Below, one piece after another: positions 49,597-57,071 of a stretch of DNA of 64,000 bases; the stretch's first letter is position 1, and each line of letters begins with the position of its first letter. Source of the DNA: JADZEM01 sp046328125 (GTDB lineage: Bacteria; Chloroflexota; UBA6077; JACCZL01); contig JAXLXF010000004.1 in NCBI GenBank assembly GCA_046328125.1, forward strand, positions 62,001 to 126,000, given 5' to 3'. The notes beneath the pieces are model-generated. The model was given only the letters and a program-made list of their open reading frames with translations, was not told the DNA's origin and made no database searches. Position numbers and translations under genes: made by a program.

Positions 49597-52500
49597 CTAC
49601 AAGTCGCTGTTGACATTATTACCGTCGAGCAGCGTACGGCGCTGGTGATACGCCTCCAGCCGAGCCCGTCGTGCATGTCGCGACTCACGCACGGACTGGT
49701 GAGGGGTTGTGGCGGCGAGCTCGGCCAGCTCCACGTCGGTGGGAGCGCCGCCCGCGACCGGCAGCGGGATGCGCTCTGGCCGAGTGCGGTCGCGGGATGG
49801 CCGCGGCTCCGAGGAGCGCCGCGCCCAGGATGGCAGCCGCAAGCGGAAGCTGACCAGCCGCCCGAGCAACTGACCGAGGCTGTCGAAATAGGTGTACGCC
49901 ACCGGCACGTACAGCAGGGCCAGGATCGTGCTCGTCGCCATGCCGCCGACCAGCACCGCGCCGATCGGGGCGCGCACCTCGCCACCCTCGCCGAGCTTCA
50001 GTGCGACCGGGAGCATTGAGAGGATCAGCACGATCGAGGTCATCAGGATCGGGCGCAGGCGCGACTCGCCGGCCTGCTCCAGCGCGGTGATGCGGTCCAT
50101 GCCCTCCTTGCGGAGCTCGTTGGCGCGGTCCACCAGCAGGATCGCGTTCTTCCCAACCATCCCGAACAGGCCGATCAGCCCGATGAACGCCACGATCCCG
50201 AGGTTCAGGTGGAAGATGAATAGCCCGGCGAACGCGCCGACCGTCGCCAGCGGGAGCGCGCTGAGGATCAGCGCCGGCTGGAGCCAGTTCTCGTACAGGA
50301 TCGAGAGGACCATGTACATCAGGATGACCGAGGCAAGCAGGCCCAGGCTGAGCTGGCGGAACGAGTCGGCCTGGTCGGCAGCCTGCCCCGCGAATTCCCA
50401 GCGGTTGCCAGACGGCAGGCTGAGTCCGTTCATCGCCTTCTGAGTCGCCGCGATGCTCGTCCCGAGCGGCACGTCCTGAGTGTCCGCGCCGATCAGGGCG
50501 ATCCGCTGCCGGTTGACGCGCTGGATGCGGGTCGGAGATTGCTCGGTCTGGGTGGTGGTCACCTGCCCGACGGTGACGAGCTGATTGCCGCGCTGCACCA
50601 GGGGCAGGCTGGCGATGGCGCTGGTGTTGTGGCGGAGGGCGTCCGGCAGGCGGACACGCACGTCGCGCTCGGTCCCCGATGGCTCGGCGTAGCGGCCAAC
50701 CACCACGCCCTGGTACGCCGCCCGCACCGCGTTGCCGACGGACTGGGTGGTGAGGCCCAGGTCCATCATCCGGCTCGGGTCTGGGATCAGGGTGACCTCG
50801 GGGGCGGTCGCCATGCTGTTGGTGACGTCGGCGACCTCGGGCAGGCCGGCCATCGTCGTGCGGGCTTGCTCGGAGACCGCCGCCAGCTGGGTCAGGTCAG
50901 AGCCGAAGACGCGCACCTGGACCGGCTGGCCGCCTCCTGCCGGCGACGAGCCGCCGATGCGGGTCTGAAGATCGGGGTTCACGATCTCGCCCACGTCCGC
51001 GACGGCCCGCGCGATCTCCTTGCTGGTCCGAACGCGGCTCTTGCCGCCGCCCACGTCCAGGGTCAGGGTGATGTAGCGGGGTTCGCGGTCGGCGTCGCCG
51101 TCGCCGCGCCCGACGAGGGTATAGACCCGGTGAACCTCTGGGAAGTAGGTCTGGTTGGCGAGCGCCTGCTCCCAGCGCTTCGCGGCGCGGTCGGCGGCCT
51201 CCAGGCCGGCCCCCGGCGGCAGCTCGCCGACCACCGAGATCGTCTCGTCGTTGTTCTCAGGCGCGAACTCGGTGCCGAGGCGCGGCAGGATCACCGCGTT
51301 CAGCAGGAAGAACGCGACAGCGACGACCATGACGACCGGCCGGTGCCGCAGCGACCAGGAGAGCAGATGGGCGTAGCCACGCGCCAGCAGCCGGTAAGCC
51401 GGCTCCCAGAAGGAGGCGATCCGGGCGAGGATCGAGGGGCGAGGATCGAGGGGCGAGTGAGGATCGTGACTCGCCCCTCGCCCCTCACCCCTCGTCCCTC
51501 CGGAGAGCCAGCGTGAGGCGATCAGCGGGGTCAGGGTGAAGCTGACCAGCAGCGACGCGAGCGTCGCGGCGACGATCACCAGCGCGAAGTTACGCAGGAA
51601 CGCCCCGACCAGCCCGGTGATGACCAGGATCGGCCCCCAGACCGCCACGTCAACCATCGTGATGGCGATGGCCGCCATCCCGATCTCGGAGCGGCCGTCA
51701 ACCGCCGCCGTCTTCGGGTCTTTGCCCTTCCCGAGGTGCGTGAAGATGTTCTCCAGCACCACGATGCTGTCGTCCACCAGGATGCCGATGGCGGTGGTCA
51801 GGCCGACCAGGGTCATCGTGTTGAGGGTCAGCCCGGTCAGGTACATGACGACCAGCGCGATCAGCAGCGAGGTCGGGATGGCGATCAGCACGATCGAGGT
51901 GGCGCGCAGGCTGTGCAGGAAGAAGAAGAGGACCAGGCCAGTGATGATGGCGGCCAGGGTCAGCTCCTCCTCGACGCCGCCGACCGTCTTGCGGACGCCG
52001 GTGCTGCGGTCGATGGCCGTCTTCAGCGAGTAGCCGTCCGGCAGCTGGCCGCGCACCTGCTCGGAGAGCGGCAGCAGCGTGTCCACCGTCTTGACGATGT
52101 TGGCGCTGGACTGCTTGTAGACCTGGAGTCCCACGGCCGGCTTGCCGTTCAGCCGCACGACCTCGGTCGGCTCGACGCCACCCAGGTGGATGTTGGCGAC
52201 ATTGCGGAGCTCGGTCTTGAAGCCGTCCGCGGACATGACCGGCATCGAGCCGAGCCGTTCGAGGCTCTGCTGGGCGCTGGCAGCGGCTGACTGGCCCGCG
52301 CTGGTGGCCTGGTCGCCGCCGCGCGAGTCGATCCGGATCGAGGCCCGCTGGCTGCTGTCGCCGCCGCCGTTCTTGACGTCACCGCCGGAGGTGCTGATGA
52401 ACTGGGTGCGGACGGCCGCCGAGACGTCGTCAATGGTCAGGCCGTAAGCGCGCAGCTTGTCGGGGAGCAGATCGACCTGCACTTCGGGCTCGCTGCCGCC

Positions 52501-53034
52501 GACCACGACGACGCGACCGACGCCGTCCGCCGTCTCCAGGCGCGGTCGCACGAGGTCGTCAGCCACGCGGTACAGGTCGGTCTCGTTCACCCCCTCCTGG
52601 CCGGTGACGGCGAGGTACAGGACAGGGGTGTCGTTGAGGTCGAGCTTGAGGAACGACGGCTCCTCGGCCTCGTCTGGCAGGTCGCGGCGGATGGCGCTCA
52701 CGCGCTGCTGGACGTCGTTGACGGCGACATCCACGTCGATGCCCTCGCGGAACTCGATGGTGATGGTGGCGAGGCCGGTCCGCGAGGTCGAGGAGAGCGT
52801 CTTGATGTTGCCGAGGCCGGCCACCGCGTCCTCGATGCGTCGGGTGACCTGCTCCTCGATGGTGCGCGGGCTGGCGCCTGGCACGGTGACCTGGACCGTC
52901 ACGACCGGCACGTTCAGCTGGGGCGTCTGCTCCAGCCCGAGCGCGGTGTAGCTGACGATGCCGCCCAGCACGATCGCGATGGCGACGGTCAGCGCGATGA
53001 CGGGGTGGAAGACGGCGGTTCTGGTGAGATTCAT
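49597..53034 (-). CDS. RND family efflux transporter (AcrB/HAE1-like)
   Basis: An 1145-aa proton-driven inner-membrane pump with 12 predicted helices and two large extracytoplasmic loops. The start MNLTRTAVFHPVIALTVAIA and the porter-domain PGASPRTIEEQVTRRIEDA are typical; TM4 carries the paired Asp of the proton relay (ILVDDSIVVLENIF), and the second half has GLIGLFGMVGKNAILLVD. An in-frame insert of about 30 residues (GGTRGEGRGASHDPHSPL...) in the cytoplasmic loop before the amphipathic helix is encoded by a seven-base-period DNA repeat. The C-terminus is about 80 residues longer than in AcrB and basic. No adaptor or outer-membrane gene is nearby. It overlaps the upstream receiver gene by one base. 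Confidence 0.93.
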   Translation of the reverse strand: MNLTRTAVFHPVIALTVAIAIVLGGIVSYTALGLEQTPQLNVPVVTVQVTVPGASPRTIEEQVTRRIEDAVAGLGNIKTLSSTSRTGLATITIEFREGIDVDVAVNDVQQRVSAIRRDLPDEAEEPSFLKLDLNDTPVLYLAVTGQEGVNETDLYRVADDLVRPRLETADGVGRVVVVGGSEPEVQVDLLPDKLRAYGLTIDDVSAAVRTQFISTSGGDVKNGGGDSSQRASIRIDSRGGDQATSAGQSAAASAQQSLERLGSMPVMSADGFKTELRNVANIHLGGVEPTEVVRLNGKPAVGLQVYKQSSANIVKTVDTLLPLSEQVRGQLPDGYSLKTAIDRSTGVRKTVGGVEEELTLAAIITGLVLFFFLHSLRATSIVLIAIPTSLLIALVVMYLTGLTLNTMTLVGLTTAIGILVDDSIVVLENIFTHLGKGKDPKTAAVDGRSEIGMAAIAITMVDVAVWGPILVITGLVGAFLRNFALVIVAATLASLLVSFTLTPLIASRWLSGGTRGEGRGASHDPHSPLDPRPSILARIASFWEPAYRLLARGYAHLLSWSLRHRPVVMVVAVAFFLLNAVILPRLGTEFAPENNDETISVVGELPPGAGLEAADRAAKRWEQALANQTYFPEVHRVYTLVGRGDGDADREPRYITLTLDVGGGKSRVRTSKEIARAVADVGEIVNPDLQTRIGGSSPAGGGQPVQVRVFGSDLTQLAAVSEQARTTMAGLPEVADVTNSMATAPEVTLIPDPSRMMDLGLTTQSVGNAVRAAYQGVVVGRYAEPSGTERDVRVRLPDALRHNTSAIASLPLVQRGNQLVTVGQVTTTQTEQSPTRIQRVNRQRIALIGADTQDVPLGTSIAATQKAMNGLSLPSGNRWEFAGQAADQADSFRQLSLGLLASVILMYMVLSILYENWLQPALILSALPLATVGAFAGLFIFHLNLGIVAFIGLIGLFGMVGKNAILLVDRANELRKEGMDRITALEQAGESRLRPILMTSIVLILSMLPVALKLGEGGEVRAPIGAVLVGGMATSTILALLYVPVAYTYFDSLGQLLGRLVSFRLRLPSWARRSSEPRPSRDRTRPERIPLPVAGGAPTDVELAELAATTPHQSVRESRHARRARLEAYHQRRTLLDGNNVNSDL
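51425..51500. repeat. heptad-phased inverted repeat inside the RND gene
   Basis: GCGAGGA-TCGAGGG occurs twice in tandem, then GCGAGTG; after a short loop come CCCCTCG-CCCCTCA-CCCCTCG-TCCCTCC. CGAGGGGCGAGT (51447-51458) is the exact complement of 51469-51480. The array keeps the pump reading frame open. Confidence 0.85.
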
Positions 53035-53567
53035 CAGAGGACGCTCCCGGGCGTCCGCGCCGACGCCGACTCAGACTCGGGACCGCATGACGGGTGGCCA
53101 TGTCTATGGGACGGGACAATCGCCGGCTCTGTGACCGGGCGGCCGACGCGCGGTCGGCCAGCCACGATGGCGCAGCGAAGCGCCTGGTAGCCGGCGTCTT
53201 TCAAGAGAAAGGCGTGAGCCCCGGCGGCGAGCATCGAGGCTCGCCGTCCGGGGTACAGGCCGAGCGCGACGACGCGTGTGCGGGGGAGGCACGCCCGCAG
53301 CGCTCGGATCGTGGAGAGGGCGGCGTCGCCAGGCAGTTCGGCGTCCACCAGCGCGACGTCTGGCTCGGTCAACTCGGCGCAGGCGATGCCGTCCTGGCCC
53401 CTGGCGGCCAGCCCACACACCGCGACGCCGGGCATGATGCTGACGAGCCTGACGAGGCTCTGCCCGACGATGGGGTGGGCGTCGACGACGAGGACGCGCA
53501 GCGAGCCCTTGACGGCGTCCTGCGCGATGGCCTGGGGGATCGAGTGGGTGAGCGGATCTGCTGCCAT
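53034..53567 (-). CDS. stand-alone receiver-domain protein
   Basis: A 177-aa protein with one response-regulator receiver domain: LRVLVVDAHPIVGQSLVRLV, phospho-acceptor Asp75 in VALVDAELPG, and Lys123 in AFLLKDAGY. No DNA-binding domain follows; the last 40 residues are low in complexity. It could relay phosphate from, or compete with, the NarL-type receiver of the nearby fused kinase. Its TGA overlaps the ATG of the RND pump gene by one base, so the two are translationally coupled, an odd pairing that suggests a direct link between the receiver and pump synthesis or activity. Confidence 0.87.
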   Translation of the reverse strand: MAADPLTHSIPQAIAQDAVKGSLRVLVVDAHPIVGQSLVRLVSIMPGVAVCGLAARGQDGIACAELTEPDVALVDAELPGDAALSTIRALRACLPRTRVVALGLYPGRRASMLAAGAHAFLLKDAGYQALRCAIVAGRPRVGRPVTEPAIVPSHRHGHPSCGPESESASARTPGSVL

Positions 53568-53759
53568 GTACGAGCGCCTCCACGCTCCACTGGCAGTGTG
53601 CGCCCGCTCGGGGACCGAGGTCAGGAGCCGTTCGGCCCGTCTGGTGGTCCCGACCTCGCCGGGACTCTATCCCGCGTGGTCCCGGGACCTATCATGGGGC
53701 CATAAGGGCGCTGTATCGTCATGAGAAGCGGATGCAGTCAGACGCAGACGAGGTGAGGC

Positions 53760-54011
53760 GTGTCAGAGAAGCTTGACGAGCTCAAGCGCGAGGCATCACA
53801 GCTCTCGGAGTCGGAGCGGGTAGAGCTCGCATACATCCTCATCGAATCACTCGACCCGCCGGGCGAGAGTCCTGACATCGTCGATGAGGCATGGCGGGTA
53901 GAGATCGAGCGACGCTCGGCAGAGGTTCGCCGTGGCGACGTGAAGCCCATCCCGGGAGATGAGGTGTTCGCCCGCCTTCATCGCGACCTGAACGCGGGTA
54001 GACATCGATAG
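53760..54011 (+). CDS. orphan addiction-module antitoxin (PF09720-like)
   Basis: An 83-aa acidic protein: LDELKREASQLSESERVELAYILIESLD, then EAWRVEIERRSAEVRRGDVKPIPGDEVFARLHRDL. This matches the unstable-antitoxin family usually encoded just before a RelE/ParE toxin. The 'S..ER.ELA..L..SLD' head and 'W..EI..R..E...G.v..ipg.evf..l' tail are its signature. GTG 53760 is the start. No toxin frame follows: the next sequence is a 96-bp palindromic repeat and then a ribosomal protein gene on the opposite strand, so the toxin partner has been lost. Confidence 0.82.
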   Translation: MSEKLDELKREASQLSESERVELAYILIESLDPPGESPDIVDEAWRVEIERRSAEVRRGDVKPIPGDEVFARLHRDLNAGRHR

Positions 54012-54056
54012 CGATTGAGGCCGGAAACCTATCTGTCACCCGAGCCATCTCCTTGT

Positions 54057-54152
54057 TGTCATCCCGAAGGAGCCTCAGCGACTGAGGGATCTCACGCTCC
54101 GGAACAGGAAGGCGTGAGATCCCTCAGTCGCTGAGGCTCCTTCGGGATGACA
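54057..54152. repeat. 41-bp perfect inverted repeat (REPIN-like)
   Basis: Arms 54057-54097 (TGTCATCCCGAAGGAGCCTC...) and 54112-54152 are exact reverse complements around a 14-nt loop. A partial third copy (GGGATGACAGG) lies at 54166-54176. The arm shares its TGTCATCC start and GGATCTC word with the element at 15381-15458. Confidence 0.95.
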
Positions 54153-54344
54153 GGTGGTTAGCACCGGGATGACAGGGGGAAGTTGAGCCCCGTCGGACTG
54201 GGTACCCGGTCCGACGCGGTCGTGTACGCAATGCGAAGCAAGTCGCCACGTATCCTGCCACTGCCTTCGCATCGCCGCTTCGCACCCGGATGTGACGGCC
54301 GCGCAGTCATGAATCGCGCGGTAGGATGGCCGGGACATCCCACA

Positions 54345-54372
54345 TAGAAAGGGGCGGCATCTCTGCCGCCCC
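54345..54372 (-). terminator. Rho-independent terminator of rpsU
   Basis: On the minus strand GGGGCGGCA, loop GAGA, TGCCGCCCC (54372-54351) is a 9-bp stem with a tetraloop, followed by TTTCT, 27 nt after the bS21 stop. The rest of 54153-54350 holds no gene I can see. Confidence 0.85.
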
Positions 54373-54399
54373 CTGGGATCGGATATCGGCGTGGCTGCG

Positions 54400-54591
54400 T
54401 CAGCCCGCCTTCGCCCGCGCTCGCCGGCGCTTGCGCTGGGCCGCGCGGATCTTGTCGCGCCGCTCCTCGTGCGCTGGCTTGAAACGCTGCTTGCGACGGT
54501 AGTCGCGGAGGATGCCGGCCGCTTCGATGCCACGCTTGAAGCGCCGGAACAGCTCCTCGAACGTCTCACCCTCGCGGGCGACCACGTACAT
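54400..54591 (-). CDS. rpsU: small ribosomal subunit protein bS21
   Basis: 63-aa basic 30S protein involved in mRNA start-site selection. The family pattern is clear: MYVVAREGETFEELFRRFKR, then GIEAAGILRDYRRKQRFKPA and a Lys/Arg-rich tail. ATG 54591 follows AAGGAG at six bases; an open frame continues upstream to 54675 but is not part of the protein. A terminator lies downstream. It shares strand with the Gly-rich zinc-ribbon protein gene upstream (150-bp gap), which may be co-transcribed. Confidence 0.95.
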   Translation of the reverse strand: MYVVAREGETFEELFRRFKRGIEAAGILRDYRRKQRFKPAHEERRDKIRAAQRKRRRARAKAG

Positions 54592-54741
54592 AGACTGCTC
54601 CTTGTTCTGGTCGGGGCACGGCTCGGCGTGCTCGCGAATCGCGTGAAACGGGCCGACTCGCGTCGGCCCGCCCACGAACTATACCGGATCGAGCGGCCGG
54701 CCGGTTAGCCCAGCCGGCAGCCACTCGGGTCACGGCTGCTG

Positions 54742-55152
54742 TTAGTAGCCCCGACCGCCGCCGTACCCGCCGCCACCGCCGCCGGTGCCACGCGTCTTGG
54801 CGAAGCAGTCCGAGCAGTAGACCGGCTTGTCGCCGCGTGGCTGGAACGGCACCAGCGCGTCGTTACCGCACGACGAGCAGGTCACGGAGAACATCTCGCG
54901 GTCGCGCCGGCCGCCGCCGTAGCCACCGCCGCCACCGCCGTAACCACCGCCGCCGCCGGAGCTGTAACCGCCACCACCACCGTAGCCGCCGCCGCCGCCG
55001 CCGCCGGAGCCACGGCGGGCCATGCGGCAATCGCGGCAGCGACTCGGGTCGTTGGTGAAGCCACGGCTGGCGAAGAATTCCTGTTCGCCTACCGTGAAGA
55101 CGAACGACTGACCGCAATCGCGGCAGCTGAGCACCTTGTCCGCGTAACTCAC
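54742..55152 (-). CDS. zinc-ribbon protein with Gly/Tyr-rich low-complexity region
   Basis: A 136-aa protein starting at GTG 55152 (AGAGG eight bases upstream). The N-terminal zinc ribbon reads VLSCRDCGQSFVFT with a second knuckle CRDCRMARRG. A central run of GGGGGGYGGGGGYSSGG repeats (about residues 50-90) is followed by RRDREMF and a second CxxCG...CxxC ribbon (VTCSSCGNDALVPF, VYCSDCF), then a terminal GGGYGGGRGY. Paired zinc ribbons of this type occur widely in Chloroflexota and other phyla; the Gly-Tyr tract resembles eukaryotic RNA-binding low-complexity domains. Position beside rpsU is consistent with RNA or ribosome binding, which is inference. Confidence 0.82.
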   Translation of the reverse strand: MSYADKVLSCRDCGQSFVFTVGEQEFFASRGFTNDPSRCRDCRMARRGSGGGGGGGYGGGGGYSSGGGGGYGGGGGGYGGGRRDREMFSVTCSSCGNDALVPFQPRGDKPVYCSDCFAKTRGTGGGGGGYGGGRGY

Positions 55153-55721
55153 GCTGACACCTCTGGGAAGCTTGGCGGTTTCGTCAGCGCGAGTCGGGTA
55201 AGGGACCAGGGGTCGGTGGAATCCCCGAGGCCGCCCCTTAGCGGCCTGCGAAACGTACCAGCGCGGCCCAGTGTAGTCCATAGTCGACAAAAAGGGAAGT
55301 ACCCGGATGGGTCAGTTTTCCCTTCGAGTTGCTCGCGTCAGGTGCGCCCGTTCGCACTATGAGCGCGCACAGGCCCGGATTCCTGGTCGGTGGGCCGAAA
55401 ACCGCGTCCGGAGGGCCGAATTCGTTCGCATGCGGCCCGCATTCGATCTGCGCGATATGGCTTGCAATCGTGTGACAGATGCCAGCTCGACTGCGAACAA
55501 GAGATAAAAGAGTGAAGCGCCGTCAAAACGGTGGCGATGCATCGCTCGGATTATCCTGACAACCACGTCAGGTTGCGCACGACGATCGCCGCGGATCGCA
55601 TGGAGCATTGTCCGATGTGGCGCGCGATCCTCGACATGCCATCTCGGTCCCGTTGCCAGCCCGGGCTTGCCATCGGAGTTGACGAAGACCAGACGCTGGT
55701 GATCCGTTTCGATTGCGGCGC
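55153..55721. other. 569-bp intergenic region without a supportable gene
   Basis: This gap is less GC-rich than its surroundings. Short open frames on both strands show no recognisable protein. The only structure seen is CCTGAC-AACCAC-GTCAGG (55555-55572), a 6-bp hairpin, and CGCCGT/ACGGTGGCG near 55519-55536. It presumably holds the promoter of the zinc-ribbon/rpsU unit near 55160-55300 and the 3' side of the diguanylate cyclase gene. Confidence 0.5.
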
Positions 55722-56876
55722 TCAGTCCGGCAGGCTCGCCTCGACGACGCGATTGCGGCCTTGCGCCTTCGCCTGGTAGAGCGCCTGGTCCGTCCGTTCG
55801 AGCCACGCCTGCACGGACTCGTTGCGCCCGAGCTGCGCGACGCCGATCGAGATGGTGACGCTGATGGTCTGGGCGCCGTGCACCACCCGTAGCTCGCTGA
55901 CGGCGTTGCGGGTCCGCTCGGCGAGGCGGACGGCGTTCTGGATCGAGGTGTCCGGTAGCACGACGGACAGCTCCTCGCCGCCGTAGCGTGCCACGAGGTC
56001 GCTCTTGCGCGGGAAGTTGCGGACCAGGCAGTCCGAGAGCGCCTTCAGCACGGCGTCCCCACCCTGGTGGCCGTAGGTGTCGTTCACCTTCTTGAAGTGG
56101 TCCACGTCCACCATCAGCAGCGCGGCGGCCTCGCCGAAGACGTCGCGCATGAAGACCATGCGGTTCATGAACTCGTCGAAGCCGCGCCGGTTCGAGAGCT
56201 GGGTCAGGCCGTCGCGGGTGTTCTCCTGCTTGGCGTCGCGGAGCTGGCCGGCGAGATCCTGGACGCGTGCGCCGAGCTCCTCCAGGCGGACGCGCTGGGT
56301 CTGCTGACGCTCGGTAACCAGCGTGGACAGGCTGCTGGCGGCCGACAGCATCTCGTTCTTGAGGTCTTCTGTCGAGCGGTGCTCGACGGCGACCTTCAAG
56401 CGGTCGATCTGGGCCTTGAGCTTGTTGTCCATCCGCTGGTCTTCGATGAGCGCGGTGCCGAGGCTCTGCGCGAACGCCCAGATCCCCTGCCGCAAGTCCC
56501 CCAGCGACTTGTTGACGTGCTGCTGCTCGCGCTGGCGCCGCGCGAGGACGAACTGGCGGACGGTCGGCCAGTCACGGGGGCCGTCGTACGGGGCAGGCCG
56601 GCCCTCGGCGTCCAGCACGACCTCGGCGGTCGGCGGCGGGGCGAGGATCGCCAGGTGCCTGGCCCACGATTCGCACAACTGGCTGAACGTGATGGCGTTC
56701 TCATGCTCCAGGTCGAACGCATGCTGGCCGAGCGCTCGCAGCACGCCGATGAAGGCGTCCAGCGCGCTCTCCTGGTCGCCGTCGTCGGCGGTCGCAGCGG
56801 CAAGGTGCGGGGCGGCGAGCAGGCTCGACGCCGCGAGCGACTCGTCAGTCTGGGTCCGTTTCCACTTAAACATCAC
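55722..56876 (-). CDS. GGDEF diguanylate cyclase
   Basis: A 384-aa soluble protein that makes cyclic di-GMP from GTP. The N-terminal 200 residues are helical and of unknown ligand; residues about 220-380 are the GGDEF domain with DGLTQLSNRRGFDEF, MVDVDHFKKVNDTYGHQGGD and the active-site RYGGEELSVV. RKSD five residues before the GGEEL forms the inhibitory I-site (RxxD), so product feedback is expected. No transmembrane segment. The YajQ-family gene at 62753 encodes a possible c-di-GMP effector in the same window. Confidence 0.93.
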   Translation of the reverse strand: MMFKWKRTQTDESLAASSLLAAPHLAAATADDGDQESALDAFIGVLRALGQHAFDLEHENAITFSQLCESWARHLAILAPPPTAEVVLDAEGRPAPYDGPRDWPTVRQFVLARRQREQQHVNKSLGDLRQGIWAFAQSLGTALIEDQRMDNKLKAQIDRLKVAVEHRSTEDLKNEMLSAASSLSTLVTERQQTQRVRLEELGARVQDLAGQLRDAKQENTRDGLTQLSNRRGFDEFMNRMVFMRDVFGEAAALLMVDVDHFKKVNDTYGHQGGDAVLKALSDCLVRNFPRKSDLVARYGGEELSVVLPDTSIQNAVRLAERTRNAVSELRVVHGAQTISVTISIGVAQLGRNESVQAWLERTDQALYQAKAQGRNRVVEASLPD

Positions 56877-57071
56877 GCCTCGTCCAGCGACGCTCCTGGG
56901 GCCAGTGCGGTGCGCGGCAGCCGCCGGGATGACGACGATGCATCAGTATGGGCATCGCCATCGCAGCCGCGCGCCGTTCCGCTGGGCCGTCTCTACTGTC
57001 GATAACGCCAGCCGAGGGCGAACAGTGTCCTGGTGCGAGAAAATTGGCCCACCTGGGCGCGTCCGCGTGGG

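Noticed and set aside
55153..55721. c-di-GMP riboswitch or small RNA near the diguanylate cyclase
   Set aside because: No GEMM-type conserved bases were found, the small hairpins seen lack covarying context, and the gap is at the 3' side of the cyclase gene.
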